Positions 1 through 11,869 of a stretch of DNA of 57,110 nucleotides are shown one piece after another. The stretch's first letter is position 1. Every line of letters starts with the position of its first letter. A model generated the notes under the pieces. That model did not search any database. It worked only from the letters and a program-made list of their open reading frames with translations, and was not told where the DNA came from. Both the position numbers and the translations under genes were made by a program. The DNA is from CAZAYP01 sp964489425 [NCBI: uncultured Verrucomicrobiota bacterium] (GTDB lineage Bacteria > Verrucomicrobiota > Kiritimatiellia > RZYC01): NCBI GenBank assembly GCA_964489425.1, contig CAZAYP010000036.1, positions 1 to 57,110 on the forward strand. Reading direction: 5' to 3'.

Positions 1-257
1 AGCGCCAATCCGCGGGCCGGCGTGTAGATCTCGGTGGTCGCCGGCGCCTGGCCCGCGCCAAGGTTGAGCAGCAGGCCGATCACCAGCGCCACGCTGCCGG
101 CGGCCAGGGCCCGGCGCACCCGCGGCCAGCCGCCCGCCGCCGGGTCCAGCGGCCACGCCCACGCCCATGCCGCCCCGGGCAGCCACATCCGCGCGGCCCA
201 CTGCAGCGCGAACGCCAGCCAGGGATTGAAGTCTACGGTCAGCCCGGGATCGTGCAT
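1..257 (-). CDS. Membrane protein, N-terminal part only
   Basis: The reading frame opens with an ATG at 257 and runs off the left edge, so only the first 85 or so residues are visible. An in-frame stop lies seven codons upstream of that ATG, which makes it the only plausible start, although no good Shine-Dalgarno precedes it. The protein begins MHDPGLTVDFNPWLAFAL and shows a Trp/Ala-rich hydrophobic stretch at about residues 13-40, then a second (GSVALVIGLLLNLGAG) at about residues 53-68. This fits a polytopic inner-membrane protein. The family cannot be named from this fragment. It is divergent from thpR. Confidence 0.5.
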   Translation of the reverse strand, partial: MHDPGLTVDFNPWLAFALQWAARMWLPGAAWAWAWPLDPAAGGWPRVRRALAAGSVALVIGLLLNLGAGQAPATTEIYTPARGLA

Positions 258-301
258 GAAATCATTCGCTTTTTATTCCACGGTGTTGGTCCGGCGTATC
301 T

Positions 302-327
302 TTGCCGGGATTGCGAATCCCAGGCAA
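302..327. other. Hairpin upstream of thpR-recA
   Basis: TTGCC-GGGATT, a GCG loop, then AATCCC-A-GGCAA form an 11-bp stem with one bulged A. It lies between the divergent left-edge gene and thpR. A T7 run follows about ten bases later (338-344), too far for a classical terminator. Function is unknown; a leader structure of the thpR-recA transcript is possible. Confidence 0.35.
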
Positions 328-390
328 GCTTGATTGCTTTTTTTCGCGCGCGCAGGTAGGATGCGGGATGTTCAAGGAGATTGGGATCGG

Positions 391-1002
391 ATGAGTTGGG
401 ATCATGAAAACCAGGCCGCGATCAAGGCGGATACCGTGCTGCGCACTTTTGTCGCCGCGGAGATCGGCGATCCGGTGCGCGCAGCCCTGGCGACCGAGCA
501 GGATCGGCTGCGGACCGCCGGGGCCCGGGTGGGCTGGGTGGCGCCGGAAAACCTGCACCTGTCGCTGGCCTTCCTGGGCGACCTGTTCGGCGCGGCGCTC
601 GCCGGCCTGGCGCAGGGGCTGGATGGCGTGGCCCGGGCCACCCGGCCGTTCACGCTGGACACCGTCGGCCTCGGGGCTTTTGGCGCGCCCGGCCGGCCGC
701 GGGTGCTCTGGGCCGGGGCGCAGGCCGCGGACGCTGCGCTGCCCGCCCTGTACGCGCGGTTGCGCGCCGTGCTGGCGGAGCTGGACCTGCGCCTCGAAGA
801 CCGTCCGTTTCATCCGCACCTGACCCTGGGCCGGGTCAAGAGCGGCGACCGGGCCGCGGCATTGACAGGCCTGATCCAGTCCGATAACAATAGGTCATAC
901 GGGGCCACCCCGGTGACGCGGATCCTGCTGATGAGAAGCCGGCTGGCGCCCCAGGGCGCGCGCTACACGATTTTGCACGCAGCAACCCTAAAAGGAGAAT
1001 GA
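391..1002 (+). CDS. thpR: RNA 2',3'-cyclic phosphodiesterase (2H family, LigT-like)
   Basis: A protein of 203 residues with the two HxTx-type motifs of the 2H phosphoesterases: HLSL in [13 protein letters not shown] near residue 50 and HLTL in [12 protein letters not shown] near residue 145. Family members open 2',3'-cyclic phosphates on RNA and were first described as 2'-5' RNA ligases. The ATG at 391 was chosen because AAGGAGA sits ten bases upstream at 374-380; in-frame alternatives at 334 (TTG) and 361 (ATG) have weaker sites and would make the protein unusually long. The stop is five bases before recA, so the two genes are probably one transcript. The thpR-recA pairing is also seen in other bacteria. 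Function call is firm; the physiological substrate is not known. Confidence 0.88.
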   Translation: MSWDHENQAAIKADTVLRTFVAAEIGDPVRAALATEQDRLRTAGARVGWVAPENLHLSLAFLGDLFGAALAGLAQGLDGVARATRPFTLDTVGLGAFGAPGRPRVLWAGAQAADAALPALYARLRAVLAELDLRLEDRPFHPHLTLGRVKSGDRAAALTGLIQSDNNRSYGATPVTRILLMRSRLAPQGARYTILHAATLKGE

Positions 1003-1006
1003 CACC

Positions 1007-2083
1007 ATGGCAACGAAGACGGCCAGCAAAGCGGCGGAAACGGACGATACCCAGGGCAAAAGCAAGCTGCCGGCGGCGCTCAGCACGGTGCTGGCGCAAA
1101 TCCAGAAGGAGTACGGCGACGGCGCGATCATGCTGCTCGGCAGCGAGGAAACCAAGAAAGTGCCGGCGATTTCCACGGGGGCCTTCACGCTGGACATGGC
1201 GCTGGGCATCGGCGGCGTGCCCCGCGGCCGGGTGATCGAAATTTTCGGGCCCGAGTCGTCGGGCAAGACCACGCTGGTGCTGCACATTATCGCCAACGCC
1301 CAGAAAGCCGGCGGATTGGCCGCGTTCATCGACGCCGAGCACGCCCTGGACCCCGCGTACGCGCGCCGGATCGGCGTGGACCTGGAGCAGTTGCTGGTGT
1401 CCCAGCCGGACTCCGGCGAAGAGGCGCTGGACATCGCCGAACACCTGGTGCGCAGCAAGTCGCTGGACGTGGTGGTGGTGGACTCGGTGGCGGCGCTGGC
1501 GCCGCGCGCGGAGCTGGAGGGCGCCATGGGCGACTCGCACGTCGGCCTGCAAGCGCGCCTCATGTCGCAGGCGTTGCGCAAGCTGACCGCCGTGATCAAC
1601 AAGTCCCATACCTGCTGCATCTTCACCAACCAGATCCGCGAAAAAATCGGCGTGATGTTCGGCAACCCCGAGACCACGCCCGGCGGCCGCGCGCTCAAGT
1701 TCTACGCGTCGGTGCGCCTCGACATCCGCCGCATCGCCAGCCTCAAGGAACCGAGCGGCCGCGTGTACGGCAACCGGACCCGGGTGAAGGTGGTCAAGAA
1801 CAAGGTGGCACCGCCCTTTACCGAGGCGGAGTTCGACATCCTCTACTCAGAAGGCATCTCCGCCGTGGGCAGCGTGCTGGACGCGGCCACCCAGTACAAC
1901 CTGATCGAAAAACGCGGGTCATGGCTGAACTTCGAGGGCAAACAGCTCGGTCAAGGCCGGGAGGCCGCGATCGAGGTGCTCAAGACCGACCCGGCCATGG
2001 TGCAGGTGATTATCGACAAGGTGAAGGAAAAAGTCGCCGAACTGCACACCAAGCCGGTAACCGCTGCGAAGCCGGCCGAGTAG
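1007..2083 (+). CDS. recA: Recombinase RecA
   Basis: A protein of 358 residues, the normal RecA length. It binds single-stranded DNA and ATP, catalyses strand exchange and stimulates LexA-type self-cleavage. Visible landmarks are Walker [10 protein letters not shown] at residues 81-89, the Walker B strand [12 protein letters not shown], and the L2 loop region [16 protein letters not shown] followed by [27 protein letters not shown] at 991-997 lies nine bases before the ATG, overlapping the end of thpR. I see no clear SOS box upstream, but operators in this group are poorly known. It converges with the MoaD-like gene, separated by 20 bases. Confidence 0.98.
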   Translation: MATKTASKAAETDDTQGKSKLPAALSTVLAQIQKEYGDGAIMLLGSEETKKVPAISTGAFTLDMALGIGGVPRGRVIEIFGPESSGKTTLVLHIIANAQKAGGLAAFIDAEHALDPAYARRIGVDLEQLLVSQPDSGEEALDIAEHLVRSKSLDVVVVDSVAALAPRAELEGAMGDSHVGLQARLMSQALRKLTAVINKSHTCCIFTNQIREKIGVMFGNPETTPGGRALKFYASVRLDIRRIASLKEPSGRVYGNRTRVKVVKNKVAPPFTEAEFDILYSEGISAVGSVLDAATQYNLIEKRGSWLNFEGKQLGQGREAAIEVLKTDPAMVQVIIDKVKEKVAELHTKPVTAAKPAE

Positions 2084-2103
2084 CCGGCCCGCCGGCACCC
2101 ACC

Positions 2104-5655
<3,552 letters not shown>

Positions 5656-5697
5656 GTTCAGGTCTCCCACGCTGGCAGCAGCGCAAGCCATATTACA

Positions 5698-6888
5698 TTA
5701 CTTTGTGCATTCTTGATGGGCGGCTGCTTTTGTCCACCGGCGCAAGGAATCACGCAAGATCCGGCCGCAAAGTTCCATTTCGGCCAGGTCGATGGACTCG
5801 TTGCGCGTGTGGGCGTCCTTGATGCTGCCCGGCCCGAACACCAGGGTGTCCGGGCACTGCCGGGCCAGGGGGCCGGCGTCGCTGAACCAGCCCGCGGTGG
5901 TGGTACGCCCCGGCGCGCCGCAGGCCCGGCACGCGGCCAGGATGCAGCGTGCCATGGGGCTGTCCGGAGCGTTGATGAACGCCGGGGCGCGGGTGCCGAT
6001 CCGCACGCGGGATCCCACGATGGTGCCCGCGGCCTGCAACTGGCCGAGAAACTCTTCCAGGCGCCCGGCCAGCCGCTGCGGGTCTTCCCCGGGCACGAGC
6101 CGGCGATCCACGCCGAGGGTGCATTCCGCGGGCACGGTATTGATGCCGTCGCCGCCGTGGATGGTCCCGAGGTTCAGGGTCGGCCGGCCGAGGAGCGGAT
6201 GGCTGACCGTGGCTTCGTCCGCGGCCTGCCACTGCCACAGCCGGTCCATCACCTGCGCCATGCCGCGGATGGCGCTGACGCCCAGGTGCGGGGTCGATCC
6301 ATGGGCGGCGCGGCCCTGCACGGTGACCTCCAGCCACAGCGCGCCCTTGTGGGCGTGGACGATCGCGTTGTCCGTAGGTTCCAGCACCAGGCACTCGTCC
6401 GCGCGGATCCCCTGCTCCACCAGGCGCAGCGCGCCCGTGTTGCCGGTTTCCTCGCCCATGACGCCGATCACCAGCAGGCGCACGCCGGCCGCGGCCAGCT
6501 GTTGCAGGGCGGCCGGCTCCTGGTGCAGCGCCCACAGCGCGGCGGCCAGGGGGCCCTTGTCGTCGCAGGCGCCGCGGCCAAACAGGCGACCGTCCTTGAC
6601 GAACGGCGTGAACGGGTCGAATTCCATGCCCTGGACGCCCACCGTGTCCAGGTGCGCGGTCCAGACGATGGTGTGGCGCGCATCCGTGGGGCCGAACGCG
6701 GCGGTGATGTTGGGGCGGCCCGGCTCCACCTCGTCCCGCGCGATGGCGAACCCCAGCCGGCCAAGGTATTCCGCGCAAAAATCCGCCATCCGCGCTTCGC
6801 CGGCAATGGCCGGATCAACGCTCCAGGCGTTATTCACGCTGGGCAGGCTGATCATCTGTTCCAGCAGTTTTACCAAGCCCTGGTCCAT
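5698..6888 (-). CDS. M20 family metallopeptidase / deacylase (ArgE/DapE type)
   Basis: A 396-residue protein of the M20 di-zinc family. Ligand motifs visible in order are AHLDTV, GRGACDDKG (bridging Asp), GEETGNTG (catalytic and ligand Glu pair), LEPTDN, and a late His in DAHTRNESID. A dimerisation lid around GRAAHGSTPH separates the halves, as in ArgE, DapE and carboxypeptidase G2. Substrate may be an N-acyl amino acid or a dipeptide. AGAGGAGC sits about six bases before the ATG. It follows tsaD after 70 bases and precedes the MFS gene by 42, which suggests one operon, but not that they share a pathway. Confidence 0.88.
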   Translation of the reverse strand: MDQGLVKLLEQMISLPSVNNAWSVDPAIAGEARMADFCAEYLGRLGFAIARDEVEPGRPNITAAFGPTDARHTIVWTAHLDTVGVQGMEFDPFTPFVKDGRLFGRGACDDKGPLAAALWALHQEPAALQQLAAAGVRLLVIGVMGEETGNTGALRLVEQGIRADECLVLEPTDNAIVHAHKGALWLEVTVQGRAAHGSTPHLGVSAIRGMAQVMDRLWQWQAADEATVSHPLLGRPTLNLGTIHGGDGINTVPAECTLGVDRRLVPGEDPQRLAGRLEEFLGQLQAAGTIVGSRVRIGTRAPAFINAPDSPMARCILAACRACGAPGRTTTAGWFSDAGPLARQCPDTLVFGPGSIKDAHTRNESIDLAEMELCGRILRDSLRRWTKAAAHQECTK

Positions 6889-6958
6889 GACAAGCTCCTC
6901 TGATGGCCGCCAGCATCGCGCAAGGGTCTCCGTTGCGCAAGCCCGGAGTGCGCGCCGG

Positions 6959-8014
6959 TCAGGCGGCGTCCACCGCCAGGTTGGGCACGGCGTCCACGGC
7001 GCCCGACGGCATGGGCAGCCCGGCGCGCCACATCGCGCCGGCCAGCGCGGCGACCATGGCGGCGTTGTCCGTGCACAACGCCGGCGGGGCGACGCGCAGT
7101 TCCACGCCCAGGCGCCCGGCCAGGTCCGCCAGCTTGCGGCGCAGCACCTGGTTCATGGCCACCCCCCCGCCGCAGGCGACGCGGGTGGCCCGCTCGCGGC
7201 GGATGGCCGTTTCCAGCCGCGCCAGCAGCGTGTCGAACACCGCTTCCTGGTAGCTGGCGGCCACATGGCGCCAGGTGTCGTCCGCAAATATTTCCGGGTG
7301 GCGCGCGACGTGGTAGCGCAGGGCGGTCTTGAGCCCGCTGAAGCTGAAGTCCAGGGCGTGGTCGGCGGCCGCGCGGCCACCGCGGCCGGGCGGCGTCTGC
7401 AGGCCGCGGGGGAAGGCGACGAACGCCGGGTCCGCGCCCGCGGCCGCGCGCTCAATGGCCGGGCCGCCGGGGTAGCCGAGGCGCAGCAGCTGCGCGCCCT
7501 TGTCCAGCGCCTCACCGGCGGCGTCGTCGAGCGTCCGGCCGAGCAACTGGTAACTCCCCAGGCGCGCCATGCGCACCAGGCTGGTGTGGCCGCCCGACAC
7601 CAGCAGGGCCAGCAGGGGGCAGGCGGCGCCCGGGTCCGGGGCGTCCGCGCCGAGGAAGTTGGCGAACAGGTGGGCCTGCATGTGGTTGACGCCGCACACC
7701 GGCCGATCCAGGCGCAGGGCCAGGGCCCGCGCCGCGGCCAACCCCACCAGCAGCGAGCTGGCCAGGCCCGGGCCGTGCGTGGCGGCCACGAGGTCCACCT
7801 GGCCCCACGCTACGCCCGCCTGGGTGACGGCATCCTGCAGCATCCGGGGGAGGGCTTCGACGTGGCAGCGGGCGGCAATCTCCGGGACCACGCCGCCGTG
7901 CGGCTGGTGGCGCGCCACCTGGCTGTAAACGAGGCTGGACAGGATCCGGCGGCCGTCGGCGACGAGCGCGACCGCGGTTTCGTCGCACGAGGTTTCAATG
8001 CCCAGGACGATCAT
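6959..8014 (-). CDS. tsaD: tRNA N6-threonylcarbamoyladenosine synthase subunit TsaD
   Basis: A 351-residue ASKHA-fold protein that transfers threonylcarbamoyl from the TsaC product to A37 of ANN-decoding tRNAs, with TsaB and TsaE as partners. Diagnostic features are the N-terminal GIETSCDETAVALV, the HxxxH iron-binding pair in NHMQAHLFAN (His111, His115), VSGGHTSLVRM and the C-terminal CTDNAAMVAALAG. No Shine-Dalgarno is visible before the ATG, which starts 12 bases after the S41 protease stop; translational coupling is likely. None of the partners is in the window. Confidence 0.96.
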   Translation of the reverse strand: MIVLGIETSCDETAVALVADGRRILSSLVYSQVARHQPHGGVVPEIAARCHVEALPRMLQDAVTQAGVAWGQVDLVAATHGPGLASSLLVGLAAARALALRLDRPVCGVNHMQAHLFANFLGADAPDPGAACPLLALLVSGGHTSLVRMARLGSYQLLGRTLDDAAGEALDKGAQLLRLGYPGGPAIERAAAGADPAFVAFPRGLQTPPGRGGRAAADHALDFSFSGLKTALRYHVARHPEIFADDTWRHVAASYQEAVFDTLLARLETAIRRERATRVACGGGVAMNQVLRRKLADLAGRLGVELRVAPPALCTDNAAMVAALAGAMWRAGLPMPSGAVDAVPNLAVDAA

Positions 8015-8026
8015 GGCGCCGGCCCG

Positions 8027-9295
8027 CTACCGGGCCTGGAAAATCATGACCCCTTTGAGCACGTCGACCGCGCGGGACAATTGCCGGTCGCGCTCGTCCC
8101 AGGCGGCGCTGCCCACCTTGTTGGTGTTCAGCTGCAGGTCGGCCCACTCCTCGGGCGCCATGGGCACCACAACGTCCGGCTCGATGCCCTTGCCGTGGAT
8201 CAGGCGGTTGGCGGGGGTATAATACTTGGCCGTGGTCAGGCGGACCGCGGAGCCGTCTTCCAGCGGCAGCACGCTCTGGACCGAGCCCTTGCCGAACGTT
8301 TTTTCGCCGACCAGGACAGCGCGGTGGTGGTCCTGCATGGCGCCGCTGAATATTTCGGCCGCGCTGGCGCTGCCCTCGTTGACCAGCAGGGCCATGGGAA
8401 AGTCCAGGTAGTGGTGGCGGCCCCCGGAGCGGAACACCTGCTTCTGCTGCTCGTAGCGGCCGCGGGTGGAGACGATCTCCTTGCCCCGCCGCAGGAACCG
8501 GCTGCTCACCTCGATGGCCGAGGTCAGCAGGCCGCCGGGATTGTTGCGCAGGTCGATCACCAGGGCCGTCAGCCCGTTGGTGAGGAACTGCTGCATGGTG
8601 CTGTCCAGCGCGGCGGCGGTGGGTTCGTTGAACTGGGTGATGCGCAGGTAGCCGATCCCGTCCGTGAGCAGGCGGGCGTCCTTGACGCTGGCCACCTTGA
8701 TGTCGGCGCGGACGATTTCCATCTCCTTCACTTCCTGGGTGCCGGGCCGCATGATCTTGATCTTCACCTTGGTGCCGGGCTTGCCCTTGAGCTTTTTCAC
8801 CGCGTCGCTCAAGCCCAGGCCCTCGGTGGACTGGCCGTCGATTTCAATCATCCGGTCGCCGGCCAGGAGCCCGGCGCGGAAGCCCGGGGTATCTTCCATG
8901 GGCGCCACGATGGTCAGGTACCCGTCCTTCATGCTGATTACCACGCCCAGGCCGCCGAAGTGGCCGGAGGTGTCGTCCTGCATGGTGGTGTACTCGGTGG
9001 GCTCCATGAACTGGCTGTGGTCGTCCAGCGTCGGCAGCAGGCCCTTGAGCGCGCCGTAGACCAGCTCCTTGTACGCGGTCTTGTTGGTTTCCACGTAGTA
9101 TTCGCGGATCTGTTCCAGGACCTTGGTGAACAGCGCCATGTTTTCGTAGGGGCTGTCGCCCCGCGGCTTGGCCGGCTCGCGGGCCGGCGCCGGCGGCGTC
9201 ACAAGGCCGGCCAGGAGCCAGCCCAGCAGGCAGGGCACAACGATCAGGCGCTGGTGACGCCAGCCCGGGGTCCGGGGAGTGCGCGGGTTCCGCAT
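8027..9295 (-). CDS. ctpA: S41 C-terminal processing protease (CtpA-like)
   Basis: A 422-residue secreted or periplasmic protease. A basic start and hydrophobic stretch (LIVVPCLLGWLLAGLV, residues 17-32) act as signal peptide or anchor. A PDZ domain follows at about residues 113-195 (GGLGVVISMKDGYLTIVAP), then the S41 catalytic domain with LVNEGSASAAEIF and EKTFGKGSVQ. By alignment with E. coli Prc the catalytic dyad would be Ser311 and Lys336. Such enzymes trim periplasmic proteins or cell-wall hydrolases. It starts nine bases after the glycosyltransferase stop, with no obvious ribosome site. Confidence 0.95.
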   Translation of the reverse strand: MRNPRTPRTPGWRHQRLIVVPCLLGWLLAGLVTPPAPAREPAKPRGDSPYENMALFTKVLEQIREYYVETNKTAYKELVYGALKGLLPTLDDHSQFMEPTEYTTMQDDTSGHFGGLGVVISMKDGYLTIVAPMEDTPGFRAGLLAGDRMIEIDGQSTEGLGLSDAVKKLKGKPGTKVKIKIMRPGTQEVKEMEIVRADIKVASVKDARLLTDGIGYLRITQFNEPTAAALDSTMQQFLTNGLTALVIDLRNNPGGLLTSAIEVSSRFLRRGKEIVSTRGRYEQQKQVFRSGGRHHYLDFPMALLVNEGSASAAEIFSGAMQDHHRAVLVGEKTFGKGSVQSVLPLEDGSAVRLTTAKYYTPANRLIHGKGIEPDVVVPMAPEEWADLQLNTNKVGSAAWDERDRQLSRAVDVLKGVMIFQAR

Positions 9296-9304
9296 GGCGC
9301 CGGC

Positions 9305-10129
9305 TTACTTCGGCGGGGCGGCCGCGGGGGCCACGTTGAACTTCTTGCTGCGCCGCAGGCCCCACTTGTGCATCAGGTATTCGCCCATGACGCCGACGAT
9401 CAGGCAGCCGTTCTTGTAGATGTTGACGTAGTTGTCCTCGTCCCCGTAGTACGTGACAATCGTGTCCTCGGCGATCAGGATGCCGCGCATCTTGAACTGC
9501 ACGAGGATCTCGGTGTCGAAATGGTAGTAGTCGCTGCACAGTTCGAACGGCACCTGCTTGAGCGCGGCCGTGGCAAAGATGCGATAGCCGGAGGTGTACT
9601 CGGACAGGTTCCAGTCCAGCACGGTGTTCTGGACCACGTTGAGGAAGCGCACGCCATAGTACCGGATCTTGGGCATGTTGCCGGCCAGCGGGTTGCCCGT
9701 GAACCGCGACCCGAACACCATGCCGGCGCCGGAACTGATCAGCAGCTTCATCAGGCGGGGGATGTCTTCGGGCGCGTACTGCGCATCGCAGTGCATCATG
9801 ATGACCACGTCGTAGCCCTTGTCGATGGCGTGGCGGTAGGCCAGCTTCTGGCTGGCGCCGTAGCCGCGGTTCTGGTCGCGGCGGATGACGCTCAGGTTGT
9901 CCCAGTTGTGGGCCTTCTTGTAGTCCAGCACCACCTGCTGGGTGTTGTCCTGGCTGCCGTCGTCCACCACGTAGATTTCGGCGGCGTGTTCGCGCACGAA
10001 CGGCGGCAGGCGTTCGAACACCTCCGTGATTTTCCGCGCGCCGTTGTAGGCGGGGATGTACACGGCCACCTTCTTTTCCTTGAAGTATTTCTCTACTTCC
10101 GGGCTGATCTCGATTTTTTTCTGTTCCAT
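9305..10129 (-). CDS. Family 2 glycosyltransferase (DPM1/DPG-synthase-like)
   Basis: A 274-residue GT-A fold protein. VAVYIPAYNGARKI begins the nucleotide-binding strand, IYVVDDGSQDNT carries the first Asp pair, NRGYGASQKLAY and MMHCDAQYAP (DxD-like) complete the donor site. The end (VIMM to GDEDNYVNIYKN) resembles dolichyl/undecaprenyl-phosphate sugar synthases, so it may load a sugar on a lipid carrier at the inner membrane face, but no C-terminal membrane pair is present. The ATG at 10129 was chosen over 10228 because AAGGGA lies six bases upstream. It is first in the minus-strand operon behind a good promoter. Confidence 0.88.
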   Translation of the reverse strand: MEQKKIEISPEVEKYFKEKKVAVYIPAYNGARKITEVFERLPPFVREHAAEIYVVDDGSQDNTQQVVLDYKKAHNWDNLSVIRRDQNRGYGASQKLAYRHAIDKGYDVVIMMHCDAQYAPEDIPRLMKLLISSGAGMVFGSRFTGNPLAGNMPKIRYYGVRFLNVVQNTVLDWNLSEYTSGYRIFATAALKQVPFELCSDYYHFDTEILVQFKMRGILIAEDTIVTYYGDEDNYVNIYKNGCLIVGVMGEYLMHKWGLRRSKKFNVAPAAAPPK

Positions 10130-10199
10130 GGCTATCCCTTGGTTCGCGGCGCCGCGGCGCATCCGCCGGCCCGGCGGCCATCCATTCTGCCGGGTTCGC

Positions 10200-10228
10200 A
10201 AGGTAAGCCATTTGGCCGGGCTGGGCAA
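10200..10228 (-). promoter_or_regulatory. Sigma-70-like promoter for the GT2-ctpA-tsaD operon
   Basis: On the minus strand TTGCCC (10223-10228) and TACCTT (10200-10205) are separated by 17 bases, 71 bases upstream of the GT2 start. It is divergent from the ABC promoter. Confidence 0.5.
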
Positions 10229-10275
10229 GCCCTTTTCGCGCTGCGCAGCGGAATAAAAAACCGGCGCGCGCGGCC

Positions 10276-10304
10276 TTGAATTTACAGCGCGCCGCGCCTA
10301 TGCT
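10276..10304 (+). promoter_or_regulatory. Sigma-70-like promoter for the ABC operon
   Basis: TTGAAT (10276-10281) and TATGCT (10299-10304) with a 17-base spacer lie 27 bases before the ABC ATPase ATG. Near-consensus spacing and position make this one of the better promoters in the window. Confidence 0.6.
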
Positions 10305-10331
10305 AGGTTGCATTCACTTAGGAACAACATC

Positions 10332-11084
10332 ATGGCCCATGCAATAGCAGTCAACGATCTGATCATGGAATTCCCCGGCGGCCGCGGCCCGCCATTCCAG
10401 GCCCTGCGCGGCTTGAACCTCGCGGTGGCCGAAGGCGCGGTGTCCGGATTCCTGGGCCCCAACGGGGCGGGGAAAACCACGACCATCCATATCCTGCTCG
10501 GGTTCCTCGCGCCGACCGCGGGCCGGGCGCAGATCTTCGGCGAGGACGTGCGCCACGACATCGCGCGCGCGCGCATCGGCTACCTGCCCGAGAACCCGGA
10601 CACCTACAATTTCCTGACCGGCCGCGAGCTGCTGACCATGGCCGGCCGGCTGTTCCGGCTGCCGACCCCGGTCATCCGCCGGCGCGCGGACGAGCTGCTG
10701 GCGCGGGTCAACATGGCAGCGGCGGCGGACCGGCGCATCGGCACCTATTCGCGGGGGATGAAGCAGCGCATCGGCCTGGCCCAGGCGCTGATCAACGATC
10801 CGGACCTGCTGATCCTGGACGAGCCGACCGGCGGGCTGGACCCGCTCGGCCGCATGGAAATCCGCGCGATCATCGGGGATCTGCACCGCCGCGGCAAAAC
10901 GATCTTCTTCTCCTCGCACGAGCTGTCCGAGGTGGAGCTGATCTGCGATCACGTCACCATCCTGGCCGCGGGCCAGGTGCAGGCCCAGGGCGCCGTGGGC
11001 GACCTGAAGCCGCCGCAGGAAAGCCTGGAGAGCTATTTTCTGCGGGTGATCGGCGCCGGCGGGGAAAGGAGCGCAGGGTCATGA
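10332..11084 (+). CDS. ABC transporter ATP-binding protein (ABC-2 exporter type)
   Basis: A 250-residue nucleotide-binding subunit. Walker A GPNGAGKTTT at about residues 45-54, the Q-loop region GYLPENPDTY, signature YSRGMKQRIGLAQA, Walker B LLILDEPTGGLDP and the switch His in FFSSHELSEVE are all intact. Proteins with the YLPE...L(T)GRE pattern pair with ABC-2 permeases exporting drugs, lipids or polysaccharides, or supporting copper or gliding systems. The ATG at 10332 has AGGAA upstream; an in-frame TTG at 10308 is less likely. Its stop overlaps the permease start by four bases, so both subunits should be made in step. Confidence 0.95.
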   Translation: MAHAIAVNDLIMEFPGGRGPPFQALRGLNLAVAEGAVSGFLGPNGAGKTTTIHILLGFLAPTAGRAQIFGEDVRHDIARARIGYLPENPDTYNFLTGRELLTMAGRLFRLPTPVIRRRADELLARVNMAAAADRRIGTYSRGMKQRIGLAQALINDPDLLILDEPTGGLDPLGRMEIRAIIGDLHRRGKTIFFSSHELSEVELICDHVTILAAGQVQAQGAVGDLKPPQESLESYFLRVIGAGGERSAGS

Positions 11085-11869
11085 TCAGGCAGGCGTGGGC
11101 GATTGCCCAGACCGTGTGGCTGGAGATGCTCCGGCGCAAGAATTTTTACGTGCTGCTGATCCTGCTGGTCGCGATGCTGGCGTACCTGATGTCGCTGGAC
11201 GTGTTCGGGATGAGCGCGTCGGTGGGCTACATCAAGGACCTGGGCCTGATGCTGGTCTGGCTGTTCACGTGGATCCTCACGATCCCGATGACCGCGCGGT
11301 TGCTGCCCCAGGAAGAGGCCACGGGCACGATTTACCCCCTGCTGGCCAAGCCCATCGCGCGCGCCACCCTGCTGCTGGGCAAGTGGCTCGGCGCCTGGCT
11401 GGCGGTGAGCCTGGCCATGGCCTGCTTTTACCTCGCGGTGATCGCGGTGGTCCTGGTGTGGGGCGGGCGGGTGGGGCCGGCCACCCTGGTCCAGGCGCTG
11501 CTGCTGCACGCGGTGATGCTCGGTATCTTCACGGCGCTGACCTTGATGCTGTCCACCCGCATGGCCGCGGACGCGACCGCCACGCTCGCGTTCATCCTGA
11601 CGTTGGCGGCGTTCGTGCTGGCCCCCAACGTGCCGGAGCTGCTGGTCACCACCCAGGGCCTGTCCCACGGGATCCTGCTGGCGCTCTATTACCTGCTGCC
11701 GCACCTGGACCTGTTTGACCTGCGGCTGCGCCTGGTGCACGACTGGGGCGCGGCGCCGTGGCTGGTGGTGCTGGCCACGCTGGTCTACGGGTTGCTGTGG
11801 TCGGCGGTGTTCCTGCTGCTGGCCTGGCTCGGGTACCGCGGGAAAAAATTCAAGCGCGGGCAGGCATGA
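11081..11869 (+). CDS. ABC-2 type permease
   Basis: A 262-residue protein with about six hydrophobic segments (for example FYVLLILLVAMLAYLM and WLAVSLAMACFYLAVIAVVLV) and the ABC-2 feature of a cytosolic stretch after TM2, RLLPQEEATGTIYPLLAKP, that contacts the ATPase. It overlaps the ATPase gene upstream and the TPR gene downstream by ATGA junctions, so the three products probably act together. The substrate is unknown. Confidence 0.9.
   Translation: MIRQAWAIAQTVWLEMLRRKNFYVLLILLVAMLAYLMSLDVFGMSASVGYIKDLGLMLVWLFTWILTIPMTARLLPQEEATGTIYPLLAKPIARATLLLGKWLGAWLAVSLAMACFYLAVIAVVLVWGGRVGPATLVQALLLHAVMLGIFTALTLMLSTRMAADATATLAFILTLAAFVLAPNVPELLVTTQGLSHGILLALYYLLPHLDLFDLRLRLVHDWGAAPWLVVLATLVYGLLWSAVFLLLAWLGYRGKKFKRGQA

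Noticed and set aside
34-333. A 99-codon plus-strand open frame
   Set aside because: Antisense to the left-edge membrane protein, without ribosome site or motif.
5792-10279. A 1495-codon plus-strand open frame
   Set aside because: It runs antisense through GT2, S41, tsaD and M20 genes, all with clear motifs; it is a GC-rich mirror frame without family features.
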